This document shows positions 33,117 through 43,660 of a stretch of DNA of 64,000 nucleotides, piece by piece. Position 1 is the stretch's first letter; every line of letters begins with the position of its first letter. Both the position numbers and the translations under genes were made by a program. The notes beneath the pieces were generated by a model. It worked only from the letters and a program-made list of their open reading frames with translations, was not told the DNA's origin and did no database searches. Source of the DNA: Pycnopodia helianthoides (taxonomy: Eukaryota > Echinodermata > Asteroidea > Forcipulatida > Asteriidae); NCBI GenBank assembly GCA_032158295.1, contig JASTWB010000043.1, positions 48,405-112,404 on the forward strand, written 5' to 3'.

Positions 33117-33541
33117 AAAAAAGGGTTCTGTTTCCGGTTCCCCTAACGACCCTAGTTTTTACGCCGCGACCCTAAACTTTTTATTCGGCCTTTAAAAAAA
33201 TGGGGGGGAAATGGGAAAAAACTAAAAAACAAAAACAAAAACCTATTTTACCTAGAAGAAAATATCTGACTTTGACCCAATTACCATGTTTTAGGCAACA
33301 TTTAAAATAAAAACAAGAACATCTCAAGAAGAATTTACAGATATCTGCGTGATTTGAGCCTGCGATGTCCAACGACTCCACTATGAGCGAAAAATATGTT
33401 GTGCAAATCCGTTGATTGCGCTCAACACGTGGACGAATCGTCAATCGTATCGGGAAAAAAACAAAACGCAAAATAAAAAAACTTTCCGACCTACCGACCC
33501 TATTTTTAAATGACATGTAATCGGAAACAGAACCTTTTTTT
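33117..33541. mobile_element. MITE with AAAAAGGTTCTGTTTCCG termini
   Basis: AAAAAGGGTTCTGTTTCCGG at the left is matched in inverted orientation by TCGGAAACAGAACCTTTTTT at the right, 425 bp in all. It has no coding capacity of its own and lies inside the coiled-coil frame just described. The A/T runs at the ends prevent an exact target-site call. Confidence 0.75.
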
Positions 33542-33591
33542 GGCCTAACCATCTTGCAAATATTGAGATAGCGTTCCCTCCAACGCCGGCA

Positions 33592-34035
33592 GTATGCCTT
33601 TTTTGTATTCAGTTTACTCTCTGTACATAGGATCGGAGTAGAGACCCTTCAAGAAGCCTTCATAGTCAATGTGATTTAATGGTATGCCTTTTTGGTATTA
33701 GTTTTACTCTCTGTACATAGGAGTAGAGACTCTTTATGAAGGATGCCAATTGCGCACCCCTCATAGCCAATGTGACTTTATGGTCATGCATTTATTGTAT
33801 TAATTTTACTCACTGTACATAGGAGTAGAGACTCTTTATGAAGGATGCCAATTGCGCACCCCTCATAGCCAATGTGACTTTATGGTCATGCATTTATTGT
33901 ATTAATTTTACTCTCTGTACATAGGAGTAGAGACTCTTCAAGAAGCCTTCATAACCAATGTGATTTTATGATTTGCCTTTTTTATTGATTTACTCTCTGT
34001 ACATAGGAGTAGAGACTCTTCATGAAGCCCGTAGA
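33592..34035. repeat. Tandem repeat, five units of 83-104 bp
   Basis: Each unit has TATGC..TTT.TGTATT, TTTTACTCTCTGTACATAGG, AGTAGAGACTCTT and ATAGCCAATGTGATTTTATG. The second and third units share an extra GATGCCAATTGCGCACCCC block. The repeat starts right after the MITE-interrupted exon. Confidence 0.9.
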
Positions 34036-34194
34036 GCATTTTCTAAGGCTATGGGGTACTTTGATTGTTAGCATCATATTTGATTCGCACGCACCATCCC
34101 CTTTCAAATAATGGCTATGCCAGTGTATTATGTACCATGTAAAGTGGTTATAATTCTGGGATGGTACTATTTCATTTTCTTTTTCATGTATAGG

Positions 34195-34735
34195 CTCCGT
34201 AAGATTGCAACATCGGAAAGTGGACAAGACTACGCACAGGCAGCTAATGATCTGAAGGAGAGTGCTATGTGGAGAGAAAACATCAAACTTAGACAGTACA
34301 TCCAGGGGACGTGGCTACCTCATGCAAGGTTGTTGATGTGACTACTAAATGAACGTAACTTTTTGTTTCTCTTGAGAATGTTCATTACATTTTAGTAATT
34401 GATGTGTGCTCTGTATTGACATTCACATGCACATGAATTGCATACAAGTTTCACCATAGGTCTACTGTTACGAAACATTGAATAGTAAACTGAAAGACAG
34501 CGTTTGTATTGCAGTCATTAATATAAAAATTTATTGTTTATTCATAAAAATGTAGAGATTGGTGAGCTGCTACAGGTCTGACAGAAAAAATGTCCGCATA
34601 AATACAACGAACATGCTAGAACGTCAGCACAGGACACTGAAGCACTCATTCCTTGTGAAACACACGGACAATACAGTGACTGGTCTGGTGAAGACCTTGG
34701 TGATGCAATTTGCTCCTTCATATCAAAGGACGTAA
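34195..34735 (+). pseudogene. MULE/SWIM-type transposase-like fragment, two exon-like blocks
   Basis: Block 1 (from an acceptor at 34194 to about 34330) encodes AANDLKESAMWRENIKLRQ and YIQGTWLPHARLL. Block 2 (from 34557) encodes RLVSCYRSDRKNVRINTTNM then LERQHRTLKHSFL and ends at a GTAAG donor near 34731. W(L)P---L-V-C-R, then TTN--E--HR-LK, matches the region behind the catalytic core in MULE-type proteins with SWIM zinc fingers. The catalytic DDE part is not seen. The splice phases between the blocks do not fit cleanly, so decay is likely. Confidence 0.4.
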
Positions 34736-34740
34736 GTTCT

Positions 34741-35106
34741 AATCTAATCAGCATAGCAGCAAAAGACTAACAATCTTGGCATAGAAGAGCATTCCGCATT
34801 CATATGAACCTTATTGAAAATGAAGAAGTAGCCTATATAAACCACTACTTTACTCTGATTGGGTCTCAGCCTCCCCACTGTTTGTAAACTAATAACTTTG
34901 ATTGGGTTAGGGTTTTCCCTCTTTTATTTCTGGATACCTTCTGGATGATTCTTTGCCTCTCTCTTTTGCTATAAATGAATATGTTTTCGTTTGTGCTTGT
35001 TTATGCCTCTAGCGAAGGGCCAGTTTGGATCGCAAGACAAAAGGCCATCTCCCCTACTTTATTTTAAACCTGATGAATAATTAGTGCTTCATCCCTTCTC
35101 ATTCAG
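34741..35106. other. No gene recognised
   Basis: Intron-like AT-rich sequence ending in a good acceptor (CATTCAG) at 35101-35106. Confidence 0.4.
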
Positions 35107-35199
35107 ATTAATCTTGGTGTCATCGATGCAAACCCTTCGTCTGCTAAGGGCGTTATCTCCATACTGAATGAATTAAACAAGTATGTACCCAAAAAGGAA

Positions 35200-35489
35200 G
35201 ATGGATCACCCTGGCCTGTACTATGCAATGGAGATCAACTATCCATTGAAGGAATGGTTGATGCTCCACTCATCCAGTGGACAGCTTCTGACCCCTTAGA
35301 TAGGTTTTGTGGTCTGGAGCCAACTCCTCAAGAATTCCATAAACGATGGATCACCCTGGCCTGTACTATGCAATTGAGATTAACTATCCGTTGAACGAAT
35401 GGTTGAAGCTACACTCATCCAGTGGACAGCTTCTGACCCCTTAGATAGGTTTTGTGGTCTGGAGCCAACTCCTCAAGAATTCCATATAC
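35200..35489. repeat. 145-bp tandem duplication inside the DUF6589-like exon
   Basis: GATGGATCACCCTGGCCTGT begins at 35200 and again at 35345. The units end in GAATTCCATAAAC and GAATTCCATATAC. As 145 is 3n+1, the frame is lost in the second unit, which also has a few substitutions. Confidence 0.9.
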
Positions 35490-35506
35490 GATGCATTCTC
35501 CTTCAG

Positions 35507-36100
35507 GTAAAATAAAAGTATAGCTTGGTTGCTCTATACATTATATAAAGCAGAACAAACAAAACCCACAGGGGACATTTACACAGGCCAGTAACCAGGA
35601 ATTTTTATAATTATATATATATTAAATTAAAAAAAATTTGGAGGGGGGAGGGGATATGAATGAAAAAAAGTACATCTGCGCAGCGACAGGTAAAGGGGGG
35701 GGAGTTGGAATTCTTTTAAAAATGAAGGCCCAATTCAGAGGTCATTTGGTAAATGTTTTCGCAAGTTTTCTTAATGCACAACTTTTTCATATTTTATGTT
35801 GATTGTTTTTCTGTTTTCTTTTATTTAGGGGGAGGTGGGGGCTAGGTGGGGTAAATTTGTTCGCTATTTTTCTTAATGCACAACTTTTTCTAATTTGATG
35901 TTGATTGTTTTTCTCTGTTTTCTTTTATTTAGGGAGGGGGGAGGTGGGGCTATTGCACCCCCCCCCCCATTACGGGCCTTCATTTACACATTTCAGTTTG
36001 ACACCTGAACAATGTACGGTGATTACATTGTGATATAGTGGCTGGCCAATGTTTGTTTAACCTGTAATAATATTTGTTGGGGATGTGCTCTTTTTAACAG
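35507..36100. other. Intron with G-rich repeats
   Basis: Poly-G runs lie near 35640-35700 and 35830-35970. A block GTTTTCTTTTATTTAGGG...GGAGGTGGGG is present twice (about 35810-35850 and 35915-35950). No exon is supported. Confidence 0.5.
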
Positions 36101-36509
36101 GATTACATGGACAAGTTTTTTGGGGGCAACGAGTATTTCACAGCGCGGTACATTATACAATGTTCATGAAAAGTATGGCCACAGGAACGTCAAAAAGAAG
36201 GTAAACGACTGCGTCAATCATGTGATAGACATGGTTGGAATGGTGACTGGAGGGATGGTGTGTCTGGCTGCTATGAAGGTGACTGGGATGAGTGACAGAG
36301 AGGCAGTACCAGAGAGATGCCCTGCAAAAGATGCCCCTCAACTGGAGAGAGCGAAGTTTATTTCTGAAATCGCAGAAAATATTCTTAGTGAGATCGCCCT
36401 CTCGCGGTCAAAAATACGGCGCACTGTCATGAAAGATGAATACAAAGGAGCCAGGTGAATGATTGCTGAGGTGATTATTCATTTTTCAGTACTTTCTTTT
36501 CCTTTATAG

Positions 36510-36660
36510 ATGTCATCAGTTGTGTTTGAAGTGTTGTCTGCACCGGAGAAGAGAAACACTTCAAAGTGTGTTGACATAATTACTCAGGATGGACAGCTTC
36601 AACAACTGTTTACAGATTTCCATGAGCACCTGCAACAATTACCTGTTGGTGCTTACAATG
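36510..36660 (+). other. Possible exon of unknown family
   Basis: Between TTTATAG and AATG/GTATAAC the frame MSSVVFEVLSAPEKRN...ITQDGQLQQLF...LPVGAYNG stays open for 50 codons. Its position suggests the next exon of the DUF6589-like locus, but its phase does not match the preceding donor in this frame, so the link is doubtful. Confidence 0.3.
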
Positions 36661-36700
36661 GTATAACTAATCTCTGGTTGTGTTGATTTGACACTAACTC

Positions 36701-37328
36701 ATGATGGGGTTTGAACCTAAAAAGTTTCTGACATCTCCCACTGAGGAGCAGGTTAGGTGTCTGAAAAAATCAGACCTTCTAGAAGTAGCTAAATACTTTA
36801 AGCTAGATGTCACTCCCTCAATGACAAAACGAGAAAATAGACAGTCTGTGATCGAGCATCTGGTTAGCGAAGAGATCCTGCCAGAGAGTGCTCTAAGTTT
36901 AACAGACCAATACCCAGAGCAAAATCAGGCCCTGGAAATAAAAAGATAAGAGCTGGAATTCCAAGAGAGAGCACTGAAAAAAAGAGTTAGAGTTCAAAGA
37001 AAAAGAGCTGCAAATGCAGACCGAAATCAAACTAAAAGAGTTAGAGGCTAAAATTAAGTCTCCTGCCGCTCAAGTGGTCACTCCTAAAAGTTTTGATGTT
37101 ACTAAATATGTACGTCTTGTTCCACCCTTGTGGACAAGTACTTTCTCCATTTTGAGAAAATTGCGGCTAGTATGAAATGGCCAGAAGAATACTGGACTTT
37201 GTTGTTACAGAGTGTGTTATTAGGAAAAGCTCAAGAAGCAATACTGCTTTAACAGTGGAGCAAAGTTCCACTTATATAACTGTCAAGAAGGCTATACTAA
37301 AAGCGTATGAACTTGTGCCCGAAGCACG
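36701..37328 (+). pseudogene. Gypsy Gag remnant (same lineage as 590-1580)
   Basis: The first 82 codons give FEPKKFLTSPTEEQVRCLKK then SDLLEVAKYFKLDV, an SAP-like Gag N-terminus. After frame changes follow a Lys/Glu-rich helix, FDVTKYVRLVPP, KIAASMKWPEEYWTLLLQS and TVEQSSTYITVKKAILKAYE. This is the capsid-like order of the Gypsy group that also shows protease followed by integrase. At least three frameshifts are present. No LTR, PBS or pol follows; sequence passes into a BEN-like exon. Confidence 0.6.
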
Positions 37329-37748
37329 ATGTATATATCTTCAACAGAGAAAGATAAATACTTGTTGGGTGGTTTGGACAGACTGGAACGTGATGTAGAA
37401 GGTTATAACATTGCAGTCCAAAAAGTTGCTTCAAAAGCATCTTCAAAACCAGATGCGATGGGAAAAACTCTGTGTTCAATCCTCCTACGGAAAGAATTTT
37501 CCGACAACGAACTAGCCCGTATGAACATAACAGGAAAGACAAGGGATAGGGACACCAACAAATTAATAGATATCCCAAAGTTAGACCCAATTATAGTTCA
37601 GGCAATATTCAGGCAAGCGAAATTACAGTTTCCTAATTTTACTGACCAGAGCACCGACAGCGGCTGTCGCACAGTTCAGCTAATAAATGACACATGTAAA
37701 CACATCCGCAGAAAACAGAAGATGTTAAAATATTTCTTTCGGAATTAA
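37329..37748 (+). CDS. BEN-domain-like exon
   Basis: From the acceptor-like TTCAACAG (about 37340) the frame runs about 135 codons to a TAA. Residues about 47-130 read LCSILLRKEFSDNELARMNI, DIPKLDPIIVQAIFRQAKL, then a QLINDTCKHIRRK end. The order LL---F---L----I-G, LD---I-AI------FP, then IN--C--IRRK is that of BEN domains, sequence-specific DNA-binding modules of chromatin factors, some viral proteins and transposon-linked proteins. It directly follows the Gag remnant, so either a chimeric transcript or coincidental juxtaposition is possible. No upstream exon in frame is identified. The stop is 188 bases before the transposon boundary at 37936. Confidence 0.5.
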   Translation: MYISSTEKDKYLLGGLDRLERDVEGYNIAVQKVASKASSKPDAMGKTLCSILLRKEFSDNELARMNITGKTRDRDTNKLIDIPKLDPIIVQAIFRQAKLQFPNFTDQSTDSGCRTVQLINDTCKHIRRKQKMLKYFFRN

Positions 37749-37927
37749 CCATGATTTAATAATTAAGAAGCCGAAAGAATAAATTTCCCCAAACCAATTA
37801 AACTACTGTAAAATACTTTTTGATATGAAATGTAACCGTCCTCAAAAGCATACAATATTTACTAGTTGCTGTACATTGTTTAAGATTATATACTTAACGC
37901 TATACCTGCAGTACATATGTTTTTTCA

Positions 37928-37935
37928 TTAACCGA
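37928..37935. repeat. Target-site duplication, left copy (TTAACCGA)
   Basis: The 8 bases TTAACCGA directly precede the left inverted repeat of the 4.48-kb element and recur exactly at 42416-42423 directly after its right inverted repeat. Confidence 0.85.
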
Positions 37936-38201
37936 AGTGTTACTAGAGCGATATTTGCTACGGTTCCTTTATCCAATAAAACTGTAGAATGATACTTCAT
38001 TATGTCACATAAAAAAAATCAAACGATTTGGCCTTTTTAGTCTTGCCTAAATAACGACTTTTACAGACCGATTTTGTTGCACTCGCCACTCCGAATCGCG
38101 AAAAGACCCCCCACGTAGAGTCTCTGGCACACAGCTTTCGCGAACAACTGCATGACGTCACAGAGTGGTGTAGGTCTTGTGTTGTCACACTAAACAGCGT
38201 C

Positions 38202-38312
38202 ATGTACTTTCCCGCACTCAAGCTTGTTCGGCGATTTTTCAGACAAATTCCACCATGGTTGAAAGAGACAGTTCTTGGGAAGATTATAGTAGATTATTGT
38301 AGTCATTTATGA
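38202..38312 (+). CDS. Short ORF near the left end of the 4.48-kb transposon
   Basis: ATG at 38202 opens 36 codons, MYFPALKLVRRFFRQIPPWL then KETVLGKIIVDYCSHL. It lies just inside the CpG-rich left end and 42 bases after the TGACGTCA site. It could be a first coding exon running on into a donor, or chance. No family is recognised. Confidence 0.2.
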   Translation: MYFPALKLVRRFFRQIPPWLKETVLGKIIVDYCSHL

Positions 38313-39562
38313 CAGTAGCAGCGAAACTGTGGTAGTGATTCTGCCAGTAATTTTAGCGATTTCATTTCGTCTGAGACGACGAAGAAATCCGCGGTGCAGA
38401 TCCCCTACTAGACTTGATTCAAGTCCCTTTCTCGTGCGAGGTCCCCAACACACTTGTAACGCGCCAGCATATAGCCACAGTACAGACATATACTACCAGT
38501 GCACCCTCACCGACAAAATGTAGCTCGGAACAGGTTTTGGAATGCAGAGCGCAAAAAATAGTTTTCTGACGATGATGCAAGGAAGGGCCTTACACGGTAT
38601 TGGGACTTGAGTCAAGTCTAATCCCCTACCGGCTGGAGCCACTCGCGCGCCCCGGTAGGCAGGCCAAGGCAGCTGGCAAAGACGCAGCCGAACAGGACAA
38701 CGATCGTCTTTTAAACACAGACTGGTGAGTTGTTTATAAACGATAAGGGGGTCATAATACATGTACAGCCTGGTCAGGATTTGACTTGATTTCATTGAAA
38801 CTTAAACTAACGTGTGTGACATCAAAACATTTGCCGTGGTGAAGTTCGCCGATTGACTACAGTTAGTAGTACCGCTATACCAGCATTACACACAGACTAT
38901 GTTTGTGTGGGTGTACAGTAAGTACACACATTTACATGATGTACATGTACATCGATAGTGTGTAGTGCTTGGCCAAGTAGTAAACAGAACAGATACGAGC
39001 CTTTAGTTGTGCATTTATTTTCATGCAAGATTGTGTAATTCCTTTGCCTAATAAATAAGAAATTTAAATTGTGAAATAAACAAGATGGAGCAACAAACAG
39101 TTTTAATTTTGACCTGTTGAAAACTTTGAAACTGAAATGAAAATATCAAATATCTCTTGGCAGCTTAATTTATGGTAATGTTCTGTAAAGTGATTGATAT
39201 AAAGTTTCAATAACCGTTGACCTTAATTAAGTTATAGTACAAACATCAAGTTCTGTATGCACGCATTCCCCATCGTAAGGTCAACAATAACTTTGGATAT
39301 ATAAGGTGTGTACAATCTGGGGAGAAATAGTTAGGTGGCTTTTATGTATGGATGAATTATTCAGAGATATTTGAATTATCAGGGTCATGCACCCCCCACG
39401 CACACTCAAAAAACACACAAAACAAACCTTTGGAGAATAAAGGACCCCCCCCAATAAAAAAATAATAATAATACCACCCTACCCCATACTATTGCCCACA
39501 GCACATAGGAAGATAACATTAAATTATATTTTTCCTCCCCCACCCCCTCCCTCCTGATCCAG

Positions 39563-40268
39563 GTGTACTTGTGGCAGTCCGTCATCCAACAACTTGGGAT
39601 AGACCTAGGTTTGAAGCGTGCTGTGCATCCAGCAGTTTTGCAGACAGCATCTTTGCAGTATCAGGCTCAATATGGGAGATGGGGTTTACAGCATGGGGAA
39701 CATTTGACCAGTAAGTAGTGTTTCCAAGACAAAAGTGATTGTATGCTAAAACTCTCAACTTTTATTACCAGTTTGAACAAAAAACATTGTTTTTTTTGTC
39801 ATTCCATCTACATCATGTAGTTTAAACACTCATATGATTGTAAACCTGCACAGCATAAGATTAAATTGAACATAGAATCTGATCAGAAAAATATCCATTA
39901 CACAGATTTGAGGGAACCTACAACTATCCATCCATTTTTGAATTATATTGTTTGTGTAATGAACAAGTAGATACAATTTACCTTTTATGGATTGACCGCA
40001 AAATAAATGGCTACAAACGGTATAATTATACTTAATCTTCTCACTTGGTGCTGATTTGTTCCATATATTTATTTCTCATTAATCTCTAGGAAATATCAAC
40101 ATGTACGTGGCCTATCGTCAAGTAAAAAAGATGGTGTTGGGGATATTTGGGAAGATTCAACCGGGCTCCACTCTCATCCTGTGTAATGAATACAATCTGA
40201 CAGATGCATCCAAACCCAGATTGTACAAAGTCTTCAGCTATCCTGAACTGGATTACATTTTTTCTTGA
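39563..40268 (+). CDS. Two-exon unknown gene end inside the 4.48-kb transposon
   Basis: Exon a (39563-39710) follows a pyrimidine-rich GATCCAG acceptor and ends at ACCA/GTAAGT. It encodes VYLWQSVIQQLGIDLGLKRA and ASLQYQAQYGRWGLQHG. Exon b (40090-40268) follows ATCTCTAG and, joined in phase (A+GA), encodes RNINMYVAYRQVKKMVLGIF, PGSTLILCNEYNL and PELDYIFS before TGA. The phase match, consensus splice sites and 108 open codons across the join support a genuine 3' gene end. The protein is unrecognised; upstream exons were not found. Confidence 0.4.
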
Positions 40269-41033
40269 TCTACCATGTGACTGCACTTTTCATGAACATG
40301 CATTTCTTTATAAATATTTTGTTTAATTTCACCTTAGACATGGACATGCAATTCTGATGAAATCAAAACAAGCATTGCAGAGCAAACAAAAATTTTGCAT
40401 ATATAAAAAGTGTTTTCTCCAGTTTTCTGCAATTAGAGATGTTCTGTATGCCTTTATACACAATGTAACTCGTCAGAGTGAAATTTTACAGTACACATGC
40501 TATTAGGGGTATATTGATACATTGACAACAAACATGATAAAGGAATGCTGTGATAAAGCATTGTGATAACTTTATTATGACGGTAGTGTTTGTTTTACAC
40601 ACATTTTGATCATGTCGTATTTTGATCATATCGTATCATATCGGATAATCACTTTGTGATCATATCGTAACGTTACACCCCTACTGGCTACAAAACGTAT
40701 TCAAATAAATGTCCAGAGGTTGAAATTAACTTTCATTTTGCAGTAGCCCATGGGGCAAGTCAAGTCAAATTGTTACTATTCCTCATTTAATAAATATGGG
40801 ATTTTGTATTTGTACATTTTTTACACGTGTAGATAAGTGTTGTGATCAAAGTTTTATTTTTATCTATTTGTTAGAACATCAACAAATGAAAGATTAATAA
40901 AAGAGTAGATACAATTTTTTATTGTGCCACAGAATCTCTGTTTCAAAATTTGCATATTCCTTTAGCTTGTCATTTTCAGCCTTGTACAAAACCAATTTTT
41001 AAATCCCATAAGTTGAGAATTTTTTTTTTAATC
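40269..41033. other. No gene recognised within the transposon
   Basis: AT-rich sequence with a few GATCATATCGTA direct repeats near 40610-40670. Confidence 0.4.
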
Positions 41034-41198
41034 CTAAATTTTGATACAGACTAAAAAGATTAACCGTTTCATGTTTTCCAATAAGCTATCCGTTGGTGCA
41101 GTTAATGCGGGTTCATCGCCACGTGAAGGTCCAGTCATTGATAGTCCGCCTTTTGATGGATCAGTTGTTTCTCCAGTCTTGAAGATTTCCATTAGCAT
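41034..41198 (-). CDS. Possible minus-strand exon inside the 4.48-kb transposon
   Basis: On the minus strand TCCTTCTTTTAG is followed by ATGCTAATGGAAATC, opening 54 codons: MLMEIFKTGETTDPSKGG, then a Pro/Gly-rich part, ending with TDSLLENMKRLIF and a TAG. An upstream minus-strand open segment (about 41860-41700) ends at CCCACGG/GTAAGTG and could be its preceding exon, but the phases would then read a different, shorter frame. Unrecognised. Confidence 0.25.
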   Translation of the reverse strand: MLMEIFKTGETTDPSKGGLSMTGPSRGDEPALTAPTDSLLENMKRLIFLVCIKI

Positions 41199-42415
41199 CT
41201 AAAAGAAGGACAATATTCCATTGAAAACAAATTAAAAATTTACCCCCAAAATCAATTTGCTTTTTATTCTTCTAAATTTATTTTAATTTTTTTTTGTAGG
41301 GGGGGGGGCAGTTGGTATTTATTTTTGAAAGGGGAATCCACTCACCACTATTTCAGTCATTATGATTACCACATGATGATTTCTTTTGAGCACAAATCAA
41401 ATATCATTTGTCATCATGATGAAAAGGTTTCGAGTGGATTGAACACCCACCCCTTACTTTAATTAAAAAAATATTTTCCGTTGATGTCTTGTGTGTAGGC
41501 AAAGAAAGGATCAATGAGGGTATAGGGAAGCTCGCCACTTCTATTTTACAGAGGGATTTATAGCATTGTCATTGTTTATTGACATGACGGCGAACATCAT
41601 TGACACTTCAAACAGCCCAATGGTTTTGCCCGGTATCCGGACACGGATTGTTGGCGACTCGCACAGTCCCCCGTTTCCCACTGTTTCCTACCAAACACTT
41701 ACCCGTGGGATTTAGCTCCTCGTTTTCGTTCGTCCGATTGGCCCTTTCGCTGTCTGTCTTTCGGCTTTTTTCCCTGACGACGTTGTGGCAATTTTTTGTG
41801 GCCTTCAACGTTGAACTGCACCCCTTTGGACTATCCGTGAGAAGTGTGGACGTGTGGACGAAGTAGGCCTATCCAGGGTGTCATAGGTCACCTTACACAG
41901 TAGTGAGTCAGTACGACTACACACGATCGACTTCGAAACGCTGAAGTTGGATCACGTTTCAGCTTACAAAAAGTACCCATTCTTCCTAAATAGCTGAATG
42001 AGCCGGACAATTTCGGAAGCTGTGGTTAGGGTTTTTATCGCTGTTCCTTGTGCAGCCTCAAAAAGCACACGTTTTCGGTATTTTAAAGTCTTATTTACAC
42101 TTCACATGCATGATGTCTGTGCTTCTGCAAGCCTTCGATGCATGTTTTCATGCACGAAGTCAGTGATTGCGCAACACCATCAACAACCTTGCCCACCTTG
42201 TGACGTCATGGTCTTTCTAACCAATCAAACGCCCTCAACGGCAAAATGCTTTCAAGTTTTGCCAAATCCCCAATAATGACCCTTTTTTTTGATGCAATAT
42301 TACAGACAAATTGTGAACCCAAATAATTTAACTAACTCATTAAACAGTAGTCTAATATCATATCTGCAAGTTTTACAATCGTTTCTGCTTTCTCAAAAAT
42401 CGCTCTAGTAACACT

Positions 42416-43660
42416 TTAACCGAGTGCGTTAACATTATTATTTAAAAATGTAAAAATAAAAAGGCATTCTCATTAGACGTATCATTATTCATGAAACTGT
42501 ACGGTTTAAGATTCAGTTTTACTGACGTGCCTTTTTGACCATTATTTCTAGCAGCGGGCCTTTTTTTCCTGGAATTTGTGGACATCATCTTGGTGGCTTC
42601 GAAATGATATTTTAAGGACATTATTTTTTAGTTTTATTGAACCTAATAACCACGAATTTAATAACAACAATGAGCATCTAAAGGCTCCGCTACTTTCCTG
42701 TTTGAGTTTTCGTTTGATGAGTTTTGAGAAAGATGAACAAATGAAATGGGTAATATACCCTGCTTGCCCTCTCATAAATTCATCGCCCCTTTTCAGCAAC
42801 AAAGACAACTTCCCCTTTCCAACTGAAAATATTTCTTTACTGTTTAAATAAAATAAATGGAGATGCATTTTCATTCTCCTAACATAATATAACTGAGTGA
42901 GGAATTTAAATATAACACATTGTGGTTTAAACAAAAAGCTGTGTGTGTTAATTTTTGTTGTTCATGTGTGAAATGTGTCTACTGTTTGCATATGTAGGTT
43001 TTTCCATGCAGTCTTCTTCCATGTATTTTTTCCAAGAAGTGTAAAAAAAACCTTCCTGTGGGTAATAATTGTGCTACGATGATGCCTAATTAAACAACTG
43101 TAATCATGATAGGGTTGATGTTCACAATAAGGGATCAATTGTAATACAAGTTATTTAAACACCATCCTACCATTCCAAAACTAGCAGCACAGATGGATGT
43201 TTTGAACATACTGATATTGTTTTGGCAAAGGTTAATTATCAATCTGGGTTGTTGCTGAAAAGCCCTGGAGGGTTGTGAGATCTTATCAGGGCCAAACCCA
43301 GAGAGCTCAGCAGGGGAGTGTAAACAAACCCTCGGAGAGTGTGGTCCAGCACCAGGAGAGAGCTGAGCAGGAGAGAAACTAAATAACAAAACATCCCGAC
43401 CAGAAAACCAGGACCATCCCTGAATATTCCCTGGGATAGTTTTGACAAGGTGCCTAACATGCTAAAGACAGAGATCCCACGACTACACCACAAGAAGAAA
43501 AATTATATGCATCTAAACTGTACCCAAGTCCACTGTTCTTCACTTTCCTGTGTGTCATCTTATCCTCAAATGTACATCGTTTTCCTCTTATTTATCACAC
43601 AGAAGCCATCAGGAAGAACTCTCCAACCCTGTCTGCTACAGGAGAACAAATACAACGAGG
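42416..43660. other. No gene recognised; right TSD copy at 42416-42423
   Basis: TTAACCGA at 42416-42423 is the right copy of the transposon target duplication. The remainder has small open frames on both strands (42576-42934, 43135-43493) without family resemblance or splice support. Confidence 0.4.

Larger units (their letters stand above)
35107..36458 (+). pseudogene. DUF6589-like protein, middle exons (second, diverged locus)
   Basis: Exon 1 (35107-35506) encodes INLGVIDANPSSAKGVISIL, then VLCNGDQLSIEGM, LDRFCGLEPTPQEFHKR and, after a duplication, ILLQ before a GTAAA donor. Exon 2 (36101-36454) starts DYMDKFF, then shifts frame in the TTTTTTGGGGG run to GATSISQRGTLYNVHEKYG and continues to a CAG/GTGAAT donor. 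Motifs GDQLS-E, R--GL-P---EFH and RGTLYN are those preceding the WNR tail in the DUF6589-like family, so this locus carries the middle part missing from the 2-6 kb and 62-63 kb copies. The 145-bp duplication and the frameshift make it non-functional. About 600 bp of G-rich intron separates the exons. Confidence 0.55.
37936..42415. mobile_element. 4.48-kb DNA transposon with TIRs and 8-bp TSD, unassigned family
   Basis: The left end AGTGTTACTAGAGCGAT and right end ATCGCTCTAGTAACACT are exact inverted repeats of 17 bp (about 22 of 24 if extended), with a perfect TTAACCGA duplication outside. A CATGACGTCA palindrome site sits 217 bp inside the left end and 207 bp inside the right end, and both ends are CpG-richer than the interior, as if each carried a promoter. 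Inside are a plus-strand exon pair (39563-39710, 40090-40268), a 36-codon plus-strand ORF (38202-38312) and minus-strand open segments near 41034-41198 and 41770-41860. No DDE transposase is recognised. An 8-bp duplication fits hAT, P, Merlin or Zisupton-type elements, but the AGTGTTACTAG terminus is not one I can assign. It may be non-autonomous, or an element whose transposase I cannot see. Confidence 0.75.

Noticed and set aside
41600..41866. 88-codon plus-strand ORF inside the 4.48-kb transposon
   Set aside because: Overlaps an equally long minus-strand frame with a better donor; composition is hydrophobic and unremarkable, so not called.
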